From the NCBI GenBank assembly GCA_037126765.1, contig JBBCBC010000031.1, positions 7,387,638 to 7,451,637 of the forward strand: DNA of 64,000 nucleotides. The letters are read 5' to 3'. Origin of the DNA: Stenogyne calaminthoides (lineage: Eukaryota; Streptophyta; Magnoliopsida; Lamiales; Lamiaceae). Under the pieces are notes generated by a model that saw only the letters and a program-made list of their open reading frames with translations, had not been told where the DNA came from and did no database searches. Both the position numbers and the translations under genes were made by a program. Numbering within the stretch: position 1 is the stretch's first letter; each line of letters opens with the position of its first letter. Positions 35,790-45,600 of the stretch are shown here, piece after piece.

Positions 35790-36797
35790 ATGGCTTTGAT
35801 ACGATTGGAGGCACCTAAGCAGTACTACGCAAGTTTGGTGATCGGGTATGCTCTCTGTTCCAGCTTACTCGCTGTGATCAACAAATTCGCCATTACCAAA
35901 TTCAATTACCCAGGTTTACTCACTGCTCTTCAGTACTTAACCTCAGCTGTGGGTGTTTGGGTTCTTGGGAAATTAGGGTTCTTGCACCACGATCCATTCA
36001 CTCTAGAAACAGCAAAGAAGTTCCTCCCTGCTGCATTTGTCTTTTACTTGGCCATTTTCACGAATACGAATCTCCTGCGCCATGCCAATGTGGATACTTT
36101 CATAGTTTTCAGATCTCTGACTCCACTTCTTGTTGCCATCGCGGATACAGCCTTTAGGAAACAGCCCTGCCCTTCGAAATTGACGTTCCTCGCGTTGGTG
36201 ATCATTTTGGCAGGTGCAGTTGGGTATGTAGCTACTGATGATGGGTTTTCATTGACTGCTTATTCGTGGGCTTTTGCGTATTTGGTAACTATCACTACAG
36301 AGATGGTTTACATCAAGCACATGGTGACGAATCTTGGATTGAACACTTGGGGGTTTGTTTTTTACAATAATCTGTTGTCGTTGTTGATGGCTCCCCTGTT
36401 TTGGGTTATAACTGGCGAGTATGCTGATGTGTTTGCATCCGTAGCATCGTCCAGCGGAGGGGATCTGTTCGAGCCTGTTGCGTTTTCTGCAGTGTCCTTA
36501 TCGTGTGTGTTTGGGTTGCTTATCAGTTTCTTCGGCTTTGCAGCTAGAAAGGCAATCTCTGCAACTGCATTTACAGTTACTGGGGTGGTGAATAAATTTT
36601 TGACTGTGGCTATCAATGTGTGTATTTGGGATAAACATGCTACTCCTTTTGGTTTGGTTTGTTTGCTCCTCACTATTGCTGGAGGGGTTCTCTATCAGCA
36701 ATCTGTCACCGGAGCAGTTGGGAATGCTTCGAACCAGCGTGAGTCAAAGCAAATGGACAGCAAGAACGATGATGACCCAGAGAAGGCTGACGAATAA
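35790..36797 (+). CDS. GFT1: Golgi GDP-L-fucose transporter (GONST4/GFT1 type)
   Basis: A 335-residue intronless frame. It is a multi-pass nucleotide-sugar transporter of the drug/metabolite transporter superfamily. Recognisable family blocks are GYALCSSLLAVINKFAIT (near residue 19), YPGLLTALQYLTSAVG, FYLAIFTNTNLLRHANVDTF, VFRSLTPLLVAIADTAFR and AISATAFTVTGVVNKFLTV (near residue 253). These match the Arabidopsis GONST4/GFT1 subfamily, which imports GDP-fucose into the Golgi for cell-wall and glycoprotein fucosylation, better than GONST1-3. About ten hydrophobic segments are visible. The hydrophilic acidic tail (ESKQMDSKNDDDPEKADE) would be cytosolic. The ATG is the first in frame and follows a pyrimidine-rich leader. 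The start and length fit the family and no lesion is seen. Substrate assignment is by similarity only. Confidence 0.93.
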   Translation: MALIRLEAPKQYYASLVIGYALCSSLLAVINKFAITKFNYPGLLTALQYLTSAVGVWVLGKLGFLHHDPFTLETAKKFLPAAFVFYLAIFTNTNLLRHANVDTFIVFRSLTPLLVAIADTAFRKQPCPSKLTFLALVIILAGAVGYVATDDGFSLTAYSWAFAYLVTITTEMVYIKHMVTNLGLNTWGFVFYNNLLSLLMAPLFWVITGEYADVFASVASSSGGDLFEPVAFSAVSLSCVFGLLISFFGFAARKAISATAFTVTGVVNKFLTVAINVCIWDKHATPFGLVCLLLTIAGGVLYQQSVTGAVGNASNQRESKQMDSKNDDDPEKADE

Positions 36798-38273
36798 GGC
36801 GTTCCTGGTAAAATTTCTGGTGTATGAGCATTTTGTTATAGCACGAAAGGCCTATGTCTTAAATATTTCTCCTGTCCATCAGAGAATTCTATGTGTTTAA
36901 TGCTTTATTTTCTGTCCATTGTTTACCAACTAATTCGGCATGTGCTTTAACTTGTAGTAAGAGATTGATCTTTTCCCATATGAATTAATGCAGAGGTTTA
37001 GTTGTAGCTTATTTTTTGAGCGAGGTTTACATATTGCTGGCAAAAATATATGGGGAATGCTGCTGCTTTCTTTTTAGCCTGTGTTTTATTCCATTTCATT
37101 TTCAATGTTTTGTTTATATTTTTATTTTGGTATTATGGAATCATTGAGGTTTTACTATGCTTGTGATTTTCACATTGGATTCTTTTAGAATCTTGAAGTC
37201 ATGGTTATGTGTTAATGCGCTTTCATGTTAGATATTATGGAATGTATTAGTCTTATTGGGGCATAATAGTTAGAGACTAGTCTAGACTCTAGATATGTGT
37301 TATGCTGTTTTATACTGCAAATCTTCCTACGGCCACTAAGGGCGTAACAGTTAAGACAGTCTAGATATGTGTTGTGTTGTTCTATTTTGTGAATCCTCCT
37401 ACGGCCGCTATCGAAACCATATGTTGGACAGTTGGAGATACTGTTATTGCTAACCTTGTTCTCCTCAAGTGCCTAACAAGTTTTGAGAATTGAAACTACT
37501 ATGGTATCATTAAGTATATGCTTACTGAAATATGCTATTTTGCTTTTAGTAACAAACTTAGCCAATCGACTGCTCCTGAAGCAGCTTGCTCATTTTTTAC
37601 AATTAAGCATGTTGTAGAGACAATTTTTGTTGCTATAATGCTATAACCTAGAGCTGAAAATAAAATTGTTCACTTGTTATGATTATAAATAGAAAGTGTA
37701 GCTGCAAATTGACACCTTTTTTTTTGTTTGAGATGACTCGCAAGACACTCATTCTAGTGTACACTTAACCAAATAAAATTGATTTTTCCAGCTTTATATT
37801 CAAGCTGTTGCAAGATCATTCATTCGGTACATCAGAAACCAAATGAATGCAAATAAATTATGCACTATAAATGTTTAAAAAGTTTCCTCATCTAGTACAA
37901 TCTAAAGCCTGTAATCTGTTATTTAGCATTTACCATGACTATATTTGTACCATAACTGGAGGATCTTTCCCCCTTTTGCAATCTTGGACAGGCTCTAACT
38001 AATTAATCCCATTTATAATCCATCCATGTTTTCTCCGTGAATGAAAAAATCCCTTTGGAATACGGAATTTTTTGTTCTTGACCAATAGAATAAGGCTCAT
38101 TTGCTATTTGGGATGTGATAAGGGGAATACATCATGCTAGGATTTGGTTGACATTTTTTGGGTGACTATCAACAGTTTGCTACCAAGGATTAAATTCATG
38201 TAATACTGGGATTGTTTAATTTCAAATTTGGTGTTGGGTATTTACATGAGGGATAACATTACAATTGTCATCC
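36798..38273. other. 3' flank of GFT1-type gene, non-coding
   Basis: It includes the 3' untranslated region. A short direct repeat of gtctagatatgtgtt with a ctacggccactaag-like neighbour recurs at about 37285-37340 and 37360-37410. No other gene seen. Confidence 0.5.
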
Positions 38274-38281
38274 CTGCCCTC

Positions 38282-38496
38282 CAGTTGTGGATCTAGGGGG
38301 TGGGGGCAAGATTTTTGAGTTCTATGTATATATATGTGTGTACATGATATAATTATATTAATATGTGTATTAATCCTTCTTGTTTACATTTATTTGTGCG
38401 CATGTATATAATTATATCAATATGTAAATGTTGATATCTAGTAGCTAGACTGAAAACACGTGTTGTAATCTTGCATTCATCCTGGATCCGCAACTG
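38282..38496. mobile_element. hAT-type MITE, 215 bp, with perfect 8-bp duplication
   Basis: The ends cagttgtggatctagg and cctggatccgcaactg are inverted repeats with two changes. The flanking ctgccctc (38274-38281 and 38497-38504) is exact. The CAGTxGxGGATC(T/C)AGG end is familiar from Tip100-like hAT elements. Confidence 0.85.
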
Positions 38497-38504
38497 CTGC
38501 CCTC

Positions 38505-39923
38505 GTTATCCCCCAGGCAAACACGCCTCAAGCAATATTAATAAAAAAATCACATTCTAGATCCCGTTTTCGCCTCGAGTGATATTTTCTATTCCTCCAT
38601 TCTTTACCATGTAAATCTCTAATCTCAAGTCCGATCCAGAGTCAATCTCCTATTCAAACTACAACTTCCCTTTCCAGAATTTCTCACAGTCCTACTTCAA
38701 AAGTTTGTAAATTCATGTTTTATTCAAAAATACATCTATAATCCTCGACCCCCTAAACCAGTTTCCGGCCTTCTATAATTCAGTCTTGGCTGCATAATTT
38801 ATCATACCAAGTGTCCCAAGAGGCTGCAATTTTGAAGTTCCTCAACTTGTCTGTGAAGAATTCGTGGTTCCAGGTACTCTCTTCGCATTTCTCTATTTCT
38901 CCAGAAACTCAAAGTGTCAGATCTGTTTGTGAATAATGAAAATAAGCCATGCAAAAGGAGAAATGGAATTATTATGGTAAATTAGAAGGTGGGATAGGGG
39001 GATAAGCCATAGCAGGGGTGGGGTTTGATGAAGAGTGCCGTCTATGATGCATTCCGGATGTTGGTCAATTCTTGTTTCTGGGTTGAGAATACTATTCCAT
39101 ATAAACTGCTGCTAACACGGGAGGAGGGGGGGTTGGGGGGGGGAGGGTTGAGAATTTTCTTAATTGCTTCCTGTTTGGTTCTTCTTGTTAGGTATGAAAT
39201 TCCATGTAAATTTGTCAACTAAAATGATATGTGTGCGCGTGTGTGTTAAATAAAGTTCTATGAGATGGAACATGTTATGAGTTTAGTAATATAGACATAT
39301 TGTGAATAGTTAATGATCTTTCTTGGTTTATAATACATCTATCTACTCTAATATATTTCCTGCTGCTAGATATTTCATGATCATCAATAAAATTTAAAAC
39401 AAGTTTCAAGTGTGTGTGTATGAATAAGAGTTGATGCATCAGATTTGAGAAAATTACCGTAAATTCACTCTCTGTACTGCTTTGTCGCACGCCTTTTTTC
39501 CTATTATATACTTACCTATTTTGTTTATTTGTCCTTACGAGTCACAGTGACCTGATTAAACGTTACACTCAGTTTGCATTGTTGTTATTCCCTTCCTCGA
39601 AAGATTTAGACTCCATTGCAAAACATTCACCACTGTTTTGATTGGATCTACCATTTGATCAACATTGGTGTAAGGTTTCGAGTTTGCAAAATATCAACCA
39701 TTAGCTTCCTGTGCTTGCTCAGTTCCACTGCTAATAAAGTGACACAAGGTTGGTTGAGTTATGCATGCTTTTATTTGATGTAAAACTAGGACATTGTCAT
39801 CATGTTAGGATCATGGCTCTTGAGCAATTTGCACAGGTCTGTATACATTGTTTATATATTGATTGCTAAACTTAGGCTTTCATTTGGTGCATACTAGTTC
39901 TTTGGCTAAGTCTTGTATGCATT
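38505..39923. other. Non-coding interval
   Basis: No gene recognised. A G-run of about 20 of 22 bases lies at 39125-39148, and a (GT)-rich run at about 39230-39246. Confidence 0.5.
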
Positions 39924-40110
39924 CAGGTGTACCGTGTACTCATTGTGCATTTTAGAACCATACAACTTGTTATATTGAAAAGTGCAACTTATTTAGACTG
40001 AATTATGCAACTATTAATATAAAAAAAAATTAGTTGCATGGTTCAGTGTAAATAAGTTGCATCACAAGTTGCACGATTCTAAAATGCACTATGAGTGCAC
40101 GGTGCACCTG
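39924..40110. repeat. Foldback (long inverted repeat) element
   Basis: The left arm 39924 to about 40012 (caggtgtaccgtgtactcat, then tgcattttagaa, then gcaacttattta) is the imperfect reverse complement of 40033-40110 (ending ctatgagtgcacggtgcacctg), with an A-rich loop between. It would form a hairpin of about 80 bp arms. No sure target duplication. Confidence 0.75.
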
Positions 40111-40522
40111 GGTGTATATGAGACCCACTCTAGTTCTTTTCATCTTGTCTGTTGGTGTTTTGTTATTAGGTCTTCATCATTGTCTGATGATCGGCTGCTT
40201 ATTTTTGTTCATGTTGCACCTAGGGAAAACAATGCAGTTTCTGATGCAAGTTTTTCATAAATTTTTTCTTATATCAGAATTTATGTTCCCATCTCAATCC
40301 TTCTGTCTGACTTGACATAATCATCACTCAATCAGGTCACATAATCCTAGTTTGAGCTTATATAGAATAACATATGACAGCATGTTATGTGTGTATGGAA
40401 ATTATTAGCTTATATAACTGTTTTATGCATTCTCTACATCCTGTAAATTAGTTAAATGGTGTGGTTCAAATCTTTCCCATTGCAACTGTATGAGGATTAA
40501 AATGTATTTATGCATGCTTGTA

Positions 40523-40750
40523 TCATCCCAATATTGTTTGGGTGGACTGAAAGAGTTGAAGTTGGGGATTGAGCTAGAAATAAGATTTAAGATTGGGATT
40601 GTATTGTAGTTAGGTTGGGATGCTAGAAATGGGGTGTCATCCCAATATAGTTTGCCTGGATTGAAAGCGTTGAAGCTGGGGATTAAGCTAGAAATAATGA
40701 GATTTAATATTGATAGTAAAGTGTGTTTGGAAACTCTACAAAGCAAGACT
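40523..40750 (+). repeat. Two-copy tandem duplication, 114-bp period
   Basis: tcatcccaatattgtttggg (40523) recurs as tcatcccaatatagtttgcc (40637). The following block up to gctagaaata, then gattta, is also repeated with about 10% change. Confidence 0.85.
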
Positions 40751-41878
40751 GAATCACTTTTTTCTTTTTCAAAAGTTATTTCTCATAGCTTTTAAAATAA
40801 AAAGTGATAGGAAGTTGTTTATAGAGTTTAAAAACACACCGTCCCCTGATGTGGATGACCCATCCCTATCCCAGTCAATTTTGAATTTGCACATCCCATT
40901 CTCTCTATCCAAATACACATTCATCCTTATTATACACTTACGTCCCTAAAACTATCCCAATTATTCTCAATTACTTTTTTTATACAAATCTATTGCTATC
41001 TTATACTTTTCTGACACCAATTCATTCCTATCTTTACTTTTCTTATATCTTTCTTTCACCTAATCATAGACTAACAATAATAAAATAATATAACAATTAG
41101 TTTTGATTTGACATTAAGTTTCATCCATCCATATTTCATCATCTCTAAGACTCTAACCAAGCACAAATTACCATTTGCTGGATTACCCCTATCTACATTT
41201 TTCCATCTCTAGCTCCATCTCATCAATCACCATCTCTTTCCAAACAGACCAAGGTATGTTTGTTTATGGATTGGAGCGGATTTCAATAGGTAGGATGTAT
41301 TTGATGAATAATAAAATGTGTATATGGACATTGTATATGTTTGAGAGTGTGGATTTTGTAAAATTTAATAGGGTAGGATTTTAAAAACGTATTTGATAGA
41401 TGATTAATTTTGTATTTAAAATTATAAATTGTGTGTAAAGTAAGAGGGAGAGGGTGAGTGAATAAAAAAAAGGAAAAAGATGTCCAGTTTTTTGGGCAAG
41501 GATTATAAGAGAAAATAGATAAACTTATGTATAGTTGGTCCATTTATGAATATACTGATTGTTTGTAAATAAGTTGCGATAACAATTTGAGTAATTAAAT
41601 GATGTATGTAAGGTGAAGATGAAATGATTGATCCTTTAAAGAAATGAACATATATTTTGTAGATAGACAAATAAAACAAGTTGATCGCGTTTTTTGTGGA
41701 CGAAAGGAATAATAACTAAAAGGTGGCTATATATGATTAATAGTGTGCTAATTTTTTTTGAATAAAAATAAAATAAGTGGTATTATAATTAGCAGCAAAC
41801 AAACGTGGAGTAGAAAGTGTTTGAATTTAATAAACTTTGAAACGACATCAACTGATGTCTAGAGTTGATTGATTGAGG
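40751..41878. other. Non-coding interval
   Basis: AT-rich. The motif gtgtttgga at 40722 and tttccaaacag at 41238 may be the ends of a decayed element of about 520 bp, but no duplication supports this. Confidence 0.45.
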
Positions 41879-42017
41879 AACTCTTACATGAGACCGTCTC
41901 GTGGTGAGACGGAGCATAAGTTGAGCATTGACATTTTAACACTTTAGGATGGGGTAGATGTGATTTGTGCTAAGTTGTGTTCCGTCTCATGTATGAGACC
42001 GTCTCATATGAGTTTTT
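41879..42017. repeat. Short inverted-repeat element with gagaccgtctc motifs
   Basis: The left end aactcttacatgagaccgtc and the right end gaccgtctcatatgagttttt pair as imperfect inverted repeats, and inner copies of gtgagacgg and ccgtctcatg add a second palindrome. This looks like a MITE, but the target duplication is unclear. Confidence 0.55.
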
Positions 42018-42343
42018 GTCTGATTTTTTGATATTATTAACAGAATTATGAATGTAAGTGGGATGGCTGCACTGGTAAATGACAATCCTTCAGTTTGTTT
42101 TCAGGTTGCAGGCCCCCTGCTGTTTTCTTTTTACGGTATTAGTAGTTTATAATGAATCGTATCAGTTGTGTACTAATAATATCCCATTTCATTTTATGAT
42201 ATTAGTATATACACTTCCTTTTTCCTATGCCAAAGGAAAATAGGACAGACGTACAGACAGACAAAAGGATAAACAAAATGAAGGCATAGGCTACACCTAA
42301 AACCACCCTTTGATGTAACAGTGACTGTCACAGTCAGAGCCGT

Positions 42344-42821
42344 CTAGGTGAAAATAACACCACAAGAAAGAGCCATCAAAAGCAAAGCAGCTCTCTCAAC
42401 CTCACCCCACTGTTTTTGACTATTATACCCCTCCTCCACTTCTATCCCAAGAGGCATCAATTTCCCTTCGTTTCTTCCCTTCACATTCCTCGTTTTCTCA
42501 TTCATCGCGGCGGCGCCGCCGCCGGCGGTGGAGGATCGGGGCCGCTTCTTGCTGTATTTTATCCCACAAGCATTGCACAGCGACTGAATAAAAAAAGAAA
42601 AAAATAATTAAATCAAAATGGAAAAACACCCCATTTTTGGAAATGAACTTTTTTAATTAATGAAATTCGAAACCCAATTTCCGGAGATTAATTTTTTATA
42701 ATAATAATTAATGAAAAATGGAAACCTTGGGGCCTGATGGGCCACTCCTCCATAAGGGTGTTTCCGTCGTTTTGCAGACGGTGCAACATTTCTTCTTTTT
42801 CTTCATCTCTGCTCCCACCAT
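42344..42821 (-). CDS. B-class GATA transcription factor with LLM domain (GATA15/16/17-like)
   Basis: Two minus-strand exons, 42821-42726 and 42583-42344, join at AAG|gtttcc...ttcag|TCG and give 111 residues. The single class-B zinc finger is C13-x2-C16-x18-C35-x2-C38, with TPLWRSGPSGPKSLCNACG across the splice junction. A basic stretch (KYSKKRPR) follows. The C-terminus AALLLMALSCG holds the Leu-Leu-Met motif that defines LLM-domain B-GATAs. These are nuclear proteins acting in greening, growth and cytokinin- or light-related control. The first in-frame ATG downstream of a stop is used, giving a short N-terminus as in GATA23-like proteins. Both cysteine pairs are intact. One usual Gly after TPLWR is Ser. 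The intron splits the finger, so neither exon looks like a gene on its own. Confidence 0.9.
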
Positions 42822-42967
42822 TTCCCCATTTTCCTGCCAAAACAGAATTAAATCCCAATTTGAAGAGTAATTACAATTTCGTACAATTCACAAATTTGAA
42901 ACTCGAAAATTAGACTTTCCTTGTCACCTTTTGATTAGATTCCATAATTCCAGAGAGGGATATTAAT

Positions 42968-42977
42968 ATTTATAATT
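42968..42977 (-). promoter_or_regulatory. TATA box of the GATA gene
   Basis: On the minus strand ATTATAAATA lies about 150 bp upstream of the start codon, in an otherwise plausible promoter. Confidence 0.55.
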
Positions 42978-43109
42978 TTTACTCTTTTGGGGGGAGTGAC
43001 AGAGGAATGTTTGTTGGGAGTACAACTTTGCAGCTCACTTTCTTAATAATTTAGTGCAAAAAAAGTGGGCTACAAATGAGAAATTTGTGGGAGGAAAAAC
43101 CCAGAAAGA

Positions 43110-43275
43110 AGAAATGAGAAATATGATGTAGAGAGACAGAAAGGGAGGAGAGAGAAAGGAACCGACATGAATAAGGTGGCAGCGAGCTGAAATGGAATCC
43201 TTAATTGGGAATTGTGAAATGACGGAAATAGGCCTCGACTGAGATTCCGATGACGTGAATTCCACGTGTCACTTT
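43110..43275 (-). promoter_or_regulatory. GATA promoter region: GAGA stretch and G-box
   Basis: CCACGTGTC (CACGTG core 43263-43268) is an ABRE/G-box type site about 440 bp upstream of the GATA start. A GA-rich run (gagagacagaaagggaggag) lies at 43131-43160. Open frames seen here on the minus strand are low-complexity readings of this stretch. Confidence 0.45.
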
Positions 43276-43748
43276 GCATGCAGGAGGCCTCGATTGATCT
43301 CTTCTGAAATTCACTGCCACCACTGATCACTCTCTTTTACTTTTCAATTTCCAATATTTTCTTTCCTTTTTTTGGAATTAATTTTAATTTTTGGAATTAT
43401 TGTAAATGGGTGGCTTTAGATACTTGCATAGAGTTGAGTTGAGTGATTCAATGACTGCCACATTAGAAACAATTTATTATAGATTATTTATTTCTCAACA
43501 AAATGAAAAACGGCCTAAAGCTGCAAGTGATCCTACAAACCAATTGCAGCCTTGCAGCCGATATACAAGAATTGCGCCTTCTTTATAACTTCATTACAAC
43601 TACAAATACATAAATGACTAATAACAACTTAATATTGTTCAATTAAAATAAATAATTAATATTGTTTACTAAAATTATTAAGTAAAATTAGTTAATACTG
43701 TTTAATTAGTTTAGAACAGTCAAAGTTATTTAATAAAAATTATTAATA

Positions 43749-44047
43749 CTTCGTCATCCTGCACTTGTTTGACATTTTATGTGGTCACGGTATTTACTGT
43801 ATAAATTATTTATTAATATTTAAGAGGATACAATAATTTTTAGTTGAGTGTATTAAAGTAGATGATAGGATAAAATGGTTTTTTGTGTGTATAAAGTGAT
43901 GATATGTGGTGTAATTTTTGAAATGTTGAGAGTATAATTATAAAAAACAAGGTTGTTGTTTTATTAACATTTAAAGAAATGTTCAAACAAGTGTGGGACG
44001 GACCAAAAAAAAAAAAAAAGTCAAAACAACTATAGGATGGAGGGAGT
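43749..44047. mobile_element. Mariner/Stowaway-like MITE, copy 3
   Basis: The ends cttcgtcatcctg and ggatggagggagt, with TA beside each, match the family at 22463 and 30195. The interior is non-coding and AT-rich, with a poly-A run at 44007-44020. Confidence 0.6.
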
Positions 44048-44280
44048 TATTTAAAATTTGTAAATTACACGTGAACGATACACATACAAGACTTGTTGTA
44101 CATAAATGTGTTTGTAATGCCAAATAATAAAAACAACGAGTTAAAAAATCATGTTTTTTATTACACAAAAACTTGTATGCAATATGCATACAAGTGATAT
44201 GTGTAATTAGGCCTAAATTAGGGTTTTATAATTTCTTGCTGGTCATTCCAGCTCAATTTGGATCCGCTTCCAAACTTTTC

Positions 44281-44361
44281 TTCTTCTTCCTTGCGGTTTA
44301 GCGGATTTTGCAGCGGTTCTTCTTCCTCTTCTTCCTTGCAATTTAACGAATTTTGCAGCGG
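44281..44361 (+). repeat. Imperfect tandem duplication
   Basis: ttcttcttccttgcggttta, then gcggattttgcagcgg (44281-44316), is repeated as tcttcttccttgcaattta, then acgaattttgcagcgg (about 44328-44361). The serine-rich open frame across it is a reading of this pyrimidine-rich DNA. Confidence 0.7.
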
Positions 44362-44599
44362 CGTGGTTCTAGATTTTTCCTTCAATTTTCTTGTTCTTTT
44401 TCTTTCTTTCTCTCCTTATTCAAATTCTTTCATATTTTCTCTCTTTTATACAGTTTTTTCATCCTCGTAAATTTACAGATCCAATATGTTCTTCTTCCTC
44501 TTAATTTTTTAACGCAGTCTTTTAGATCTTTATGCACTCTTCTCACGATATTCTTTAAATCTATAATTGTGAACTCTTAAATCTGTAATTGTGAACTGA

Positions 44600-44867
44600 A
44601 GATTTTATGTTCGCACTGGTACTTTTTTTTGTTCAGTAACACTTTTTGGGTTTATAGGGTAACATTTTTTTGTTCATGTAGTAACACATCAAGTTGTTCT
44701 TTAAATCTGTAACTTTGGACTCAGGTTTTCTTTTCACGCTTGTACTGGTTTTGTTCATGTGGTAACACGTTTTTCTTCATAGGGTTACACTTTTTGTTCA
44801 TGTAGTGCTCAATAGGAATCGAACCTACGACCACATACATTAATAACAAGCCTGAACCACAAGGCTA
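44600..44867 (-). repeat. SINE-like unit: pol III boxes followed by taacac/gaacaaaa repeats
   Basis: On the minus strand an A-box-like TAGCCTTGTGG (44867-44857) and an exact B box GGTTCGATTCC (44825-44815) are followed by a body made of recurring CATGAACAAAAA and GTGTTAC motifs (44810 down to about 44620). This is the shape of a tRNA-derived SINE. The end and the duplication were not found. Confidence 0.5.
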
Positions 44868-45312
44868 TAACACATATTTGATAAAGATATCCTTCTATAA
44901 ATATATATGCGTCCTCCCAAATCAAGCCCACAAATTTCAAAACTCATGCCCACTTTCGCCCAACCCCACCTCGGCAAACCGATTCCATCCATTGTGACCC
45001 GCAAATTTGGTCAATCTTTGTTTTATTTATATTGTATTACACATAACATTAGGGTGTCATATTTCACACAAGACCTTCTCTTTTTATTATTATTTAAATG
45101 TATTTAGGTAAATTAGGTATTACGGCAACGGTTACCGTCTAAAAGAGAAACACAAATTACAGTGTTTTGTTTGTATTGCCGGGAAAACATAGGGGGTTGA
45201 TGAGCTACTATTACTTGAAATGTGTTTGGATAACATCATTTTTCAATTGAACGTAACATTGACTTTTCATGCATAGGAGAGAAATAGAAAGTGTGGCTTC
45301 TATTAGGAGTAT

Positions 45313-45449
45313 TGTTTACATTGTGTACATTCTTATATTTGCTTACATTATATCCCACATCGGTTACTTATAACCGAAATGGTCTTGTTGTACTTGTATA
45401 AATATCTCCTTCAATATGTAAATAATATATCACTCAAATATTCTCTATA
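45313..45449 (+). repeat. 5' LTR of copia C2
   Basis: From tgtttacattgtg, through atcccacatcgg and the TATA-like gtataaatatct, up to the primer site tggtatcaagagcc at 45450. The exact ends are uncertain because no second LTR remains. Confidence 0.6.
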
Positions 45450-45463
45450 TGGTATCAAGAGCC
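45450..45463 (+). other. Primer binding site of C2
   Basis: tggtatcaagagcc, a tRNA-Met type site with one extra base. Confidence 0.8.
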
Positions 45464-45600
45464 ATTTTTGGCTAACGCCTTTTTTTTTCTTAAAAATTCA
45501 AAATTGATTTTTTTTTTTAATTTTTCGTCTAGTTTCCGAATTATCTTTTTAATTTGGAAACCATATCCCCTCTTCCCAATTTTGTGGTGGTTAGGATCAT

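Noticed and set aside
36362..36900. Minus- and plus-strand open frames over the transporter gene
   Set aside because: Shadows of the GFT1-type coding sequence in other frames.
40751..41250. Possible 520-bp transposon between gtgtttgga and tttccaaac
   Set aside because: Inverted ends are too short and no target duplication was found.
43035..43330. Two overlapping minus-strand open frames upstream of GATA
   Set aside because: Low-complexity readings of GA/CT-rich promoter DNA, with no domain and no splice relation to the GATA exons.
44258..44580. Serine/phenylalanine-rich open frames
   Set aside because: They translate a pyrimidine-rich tandem duplication; no conserved residues and no continuation by splicing.
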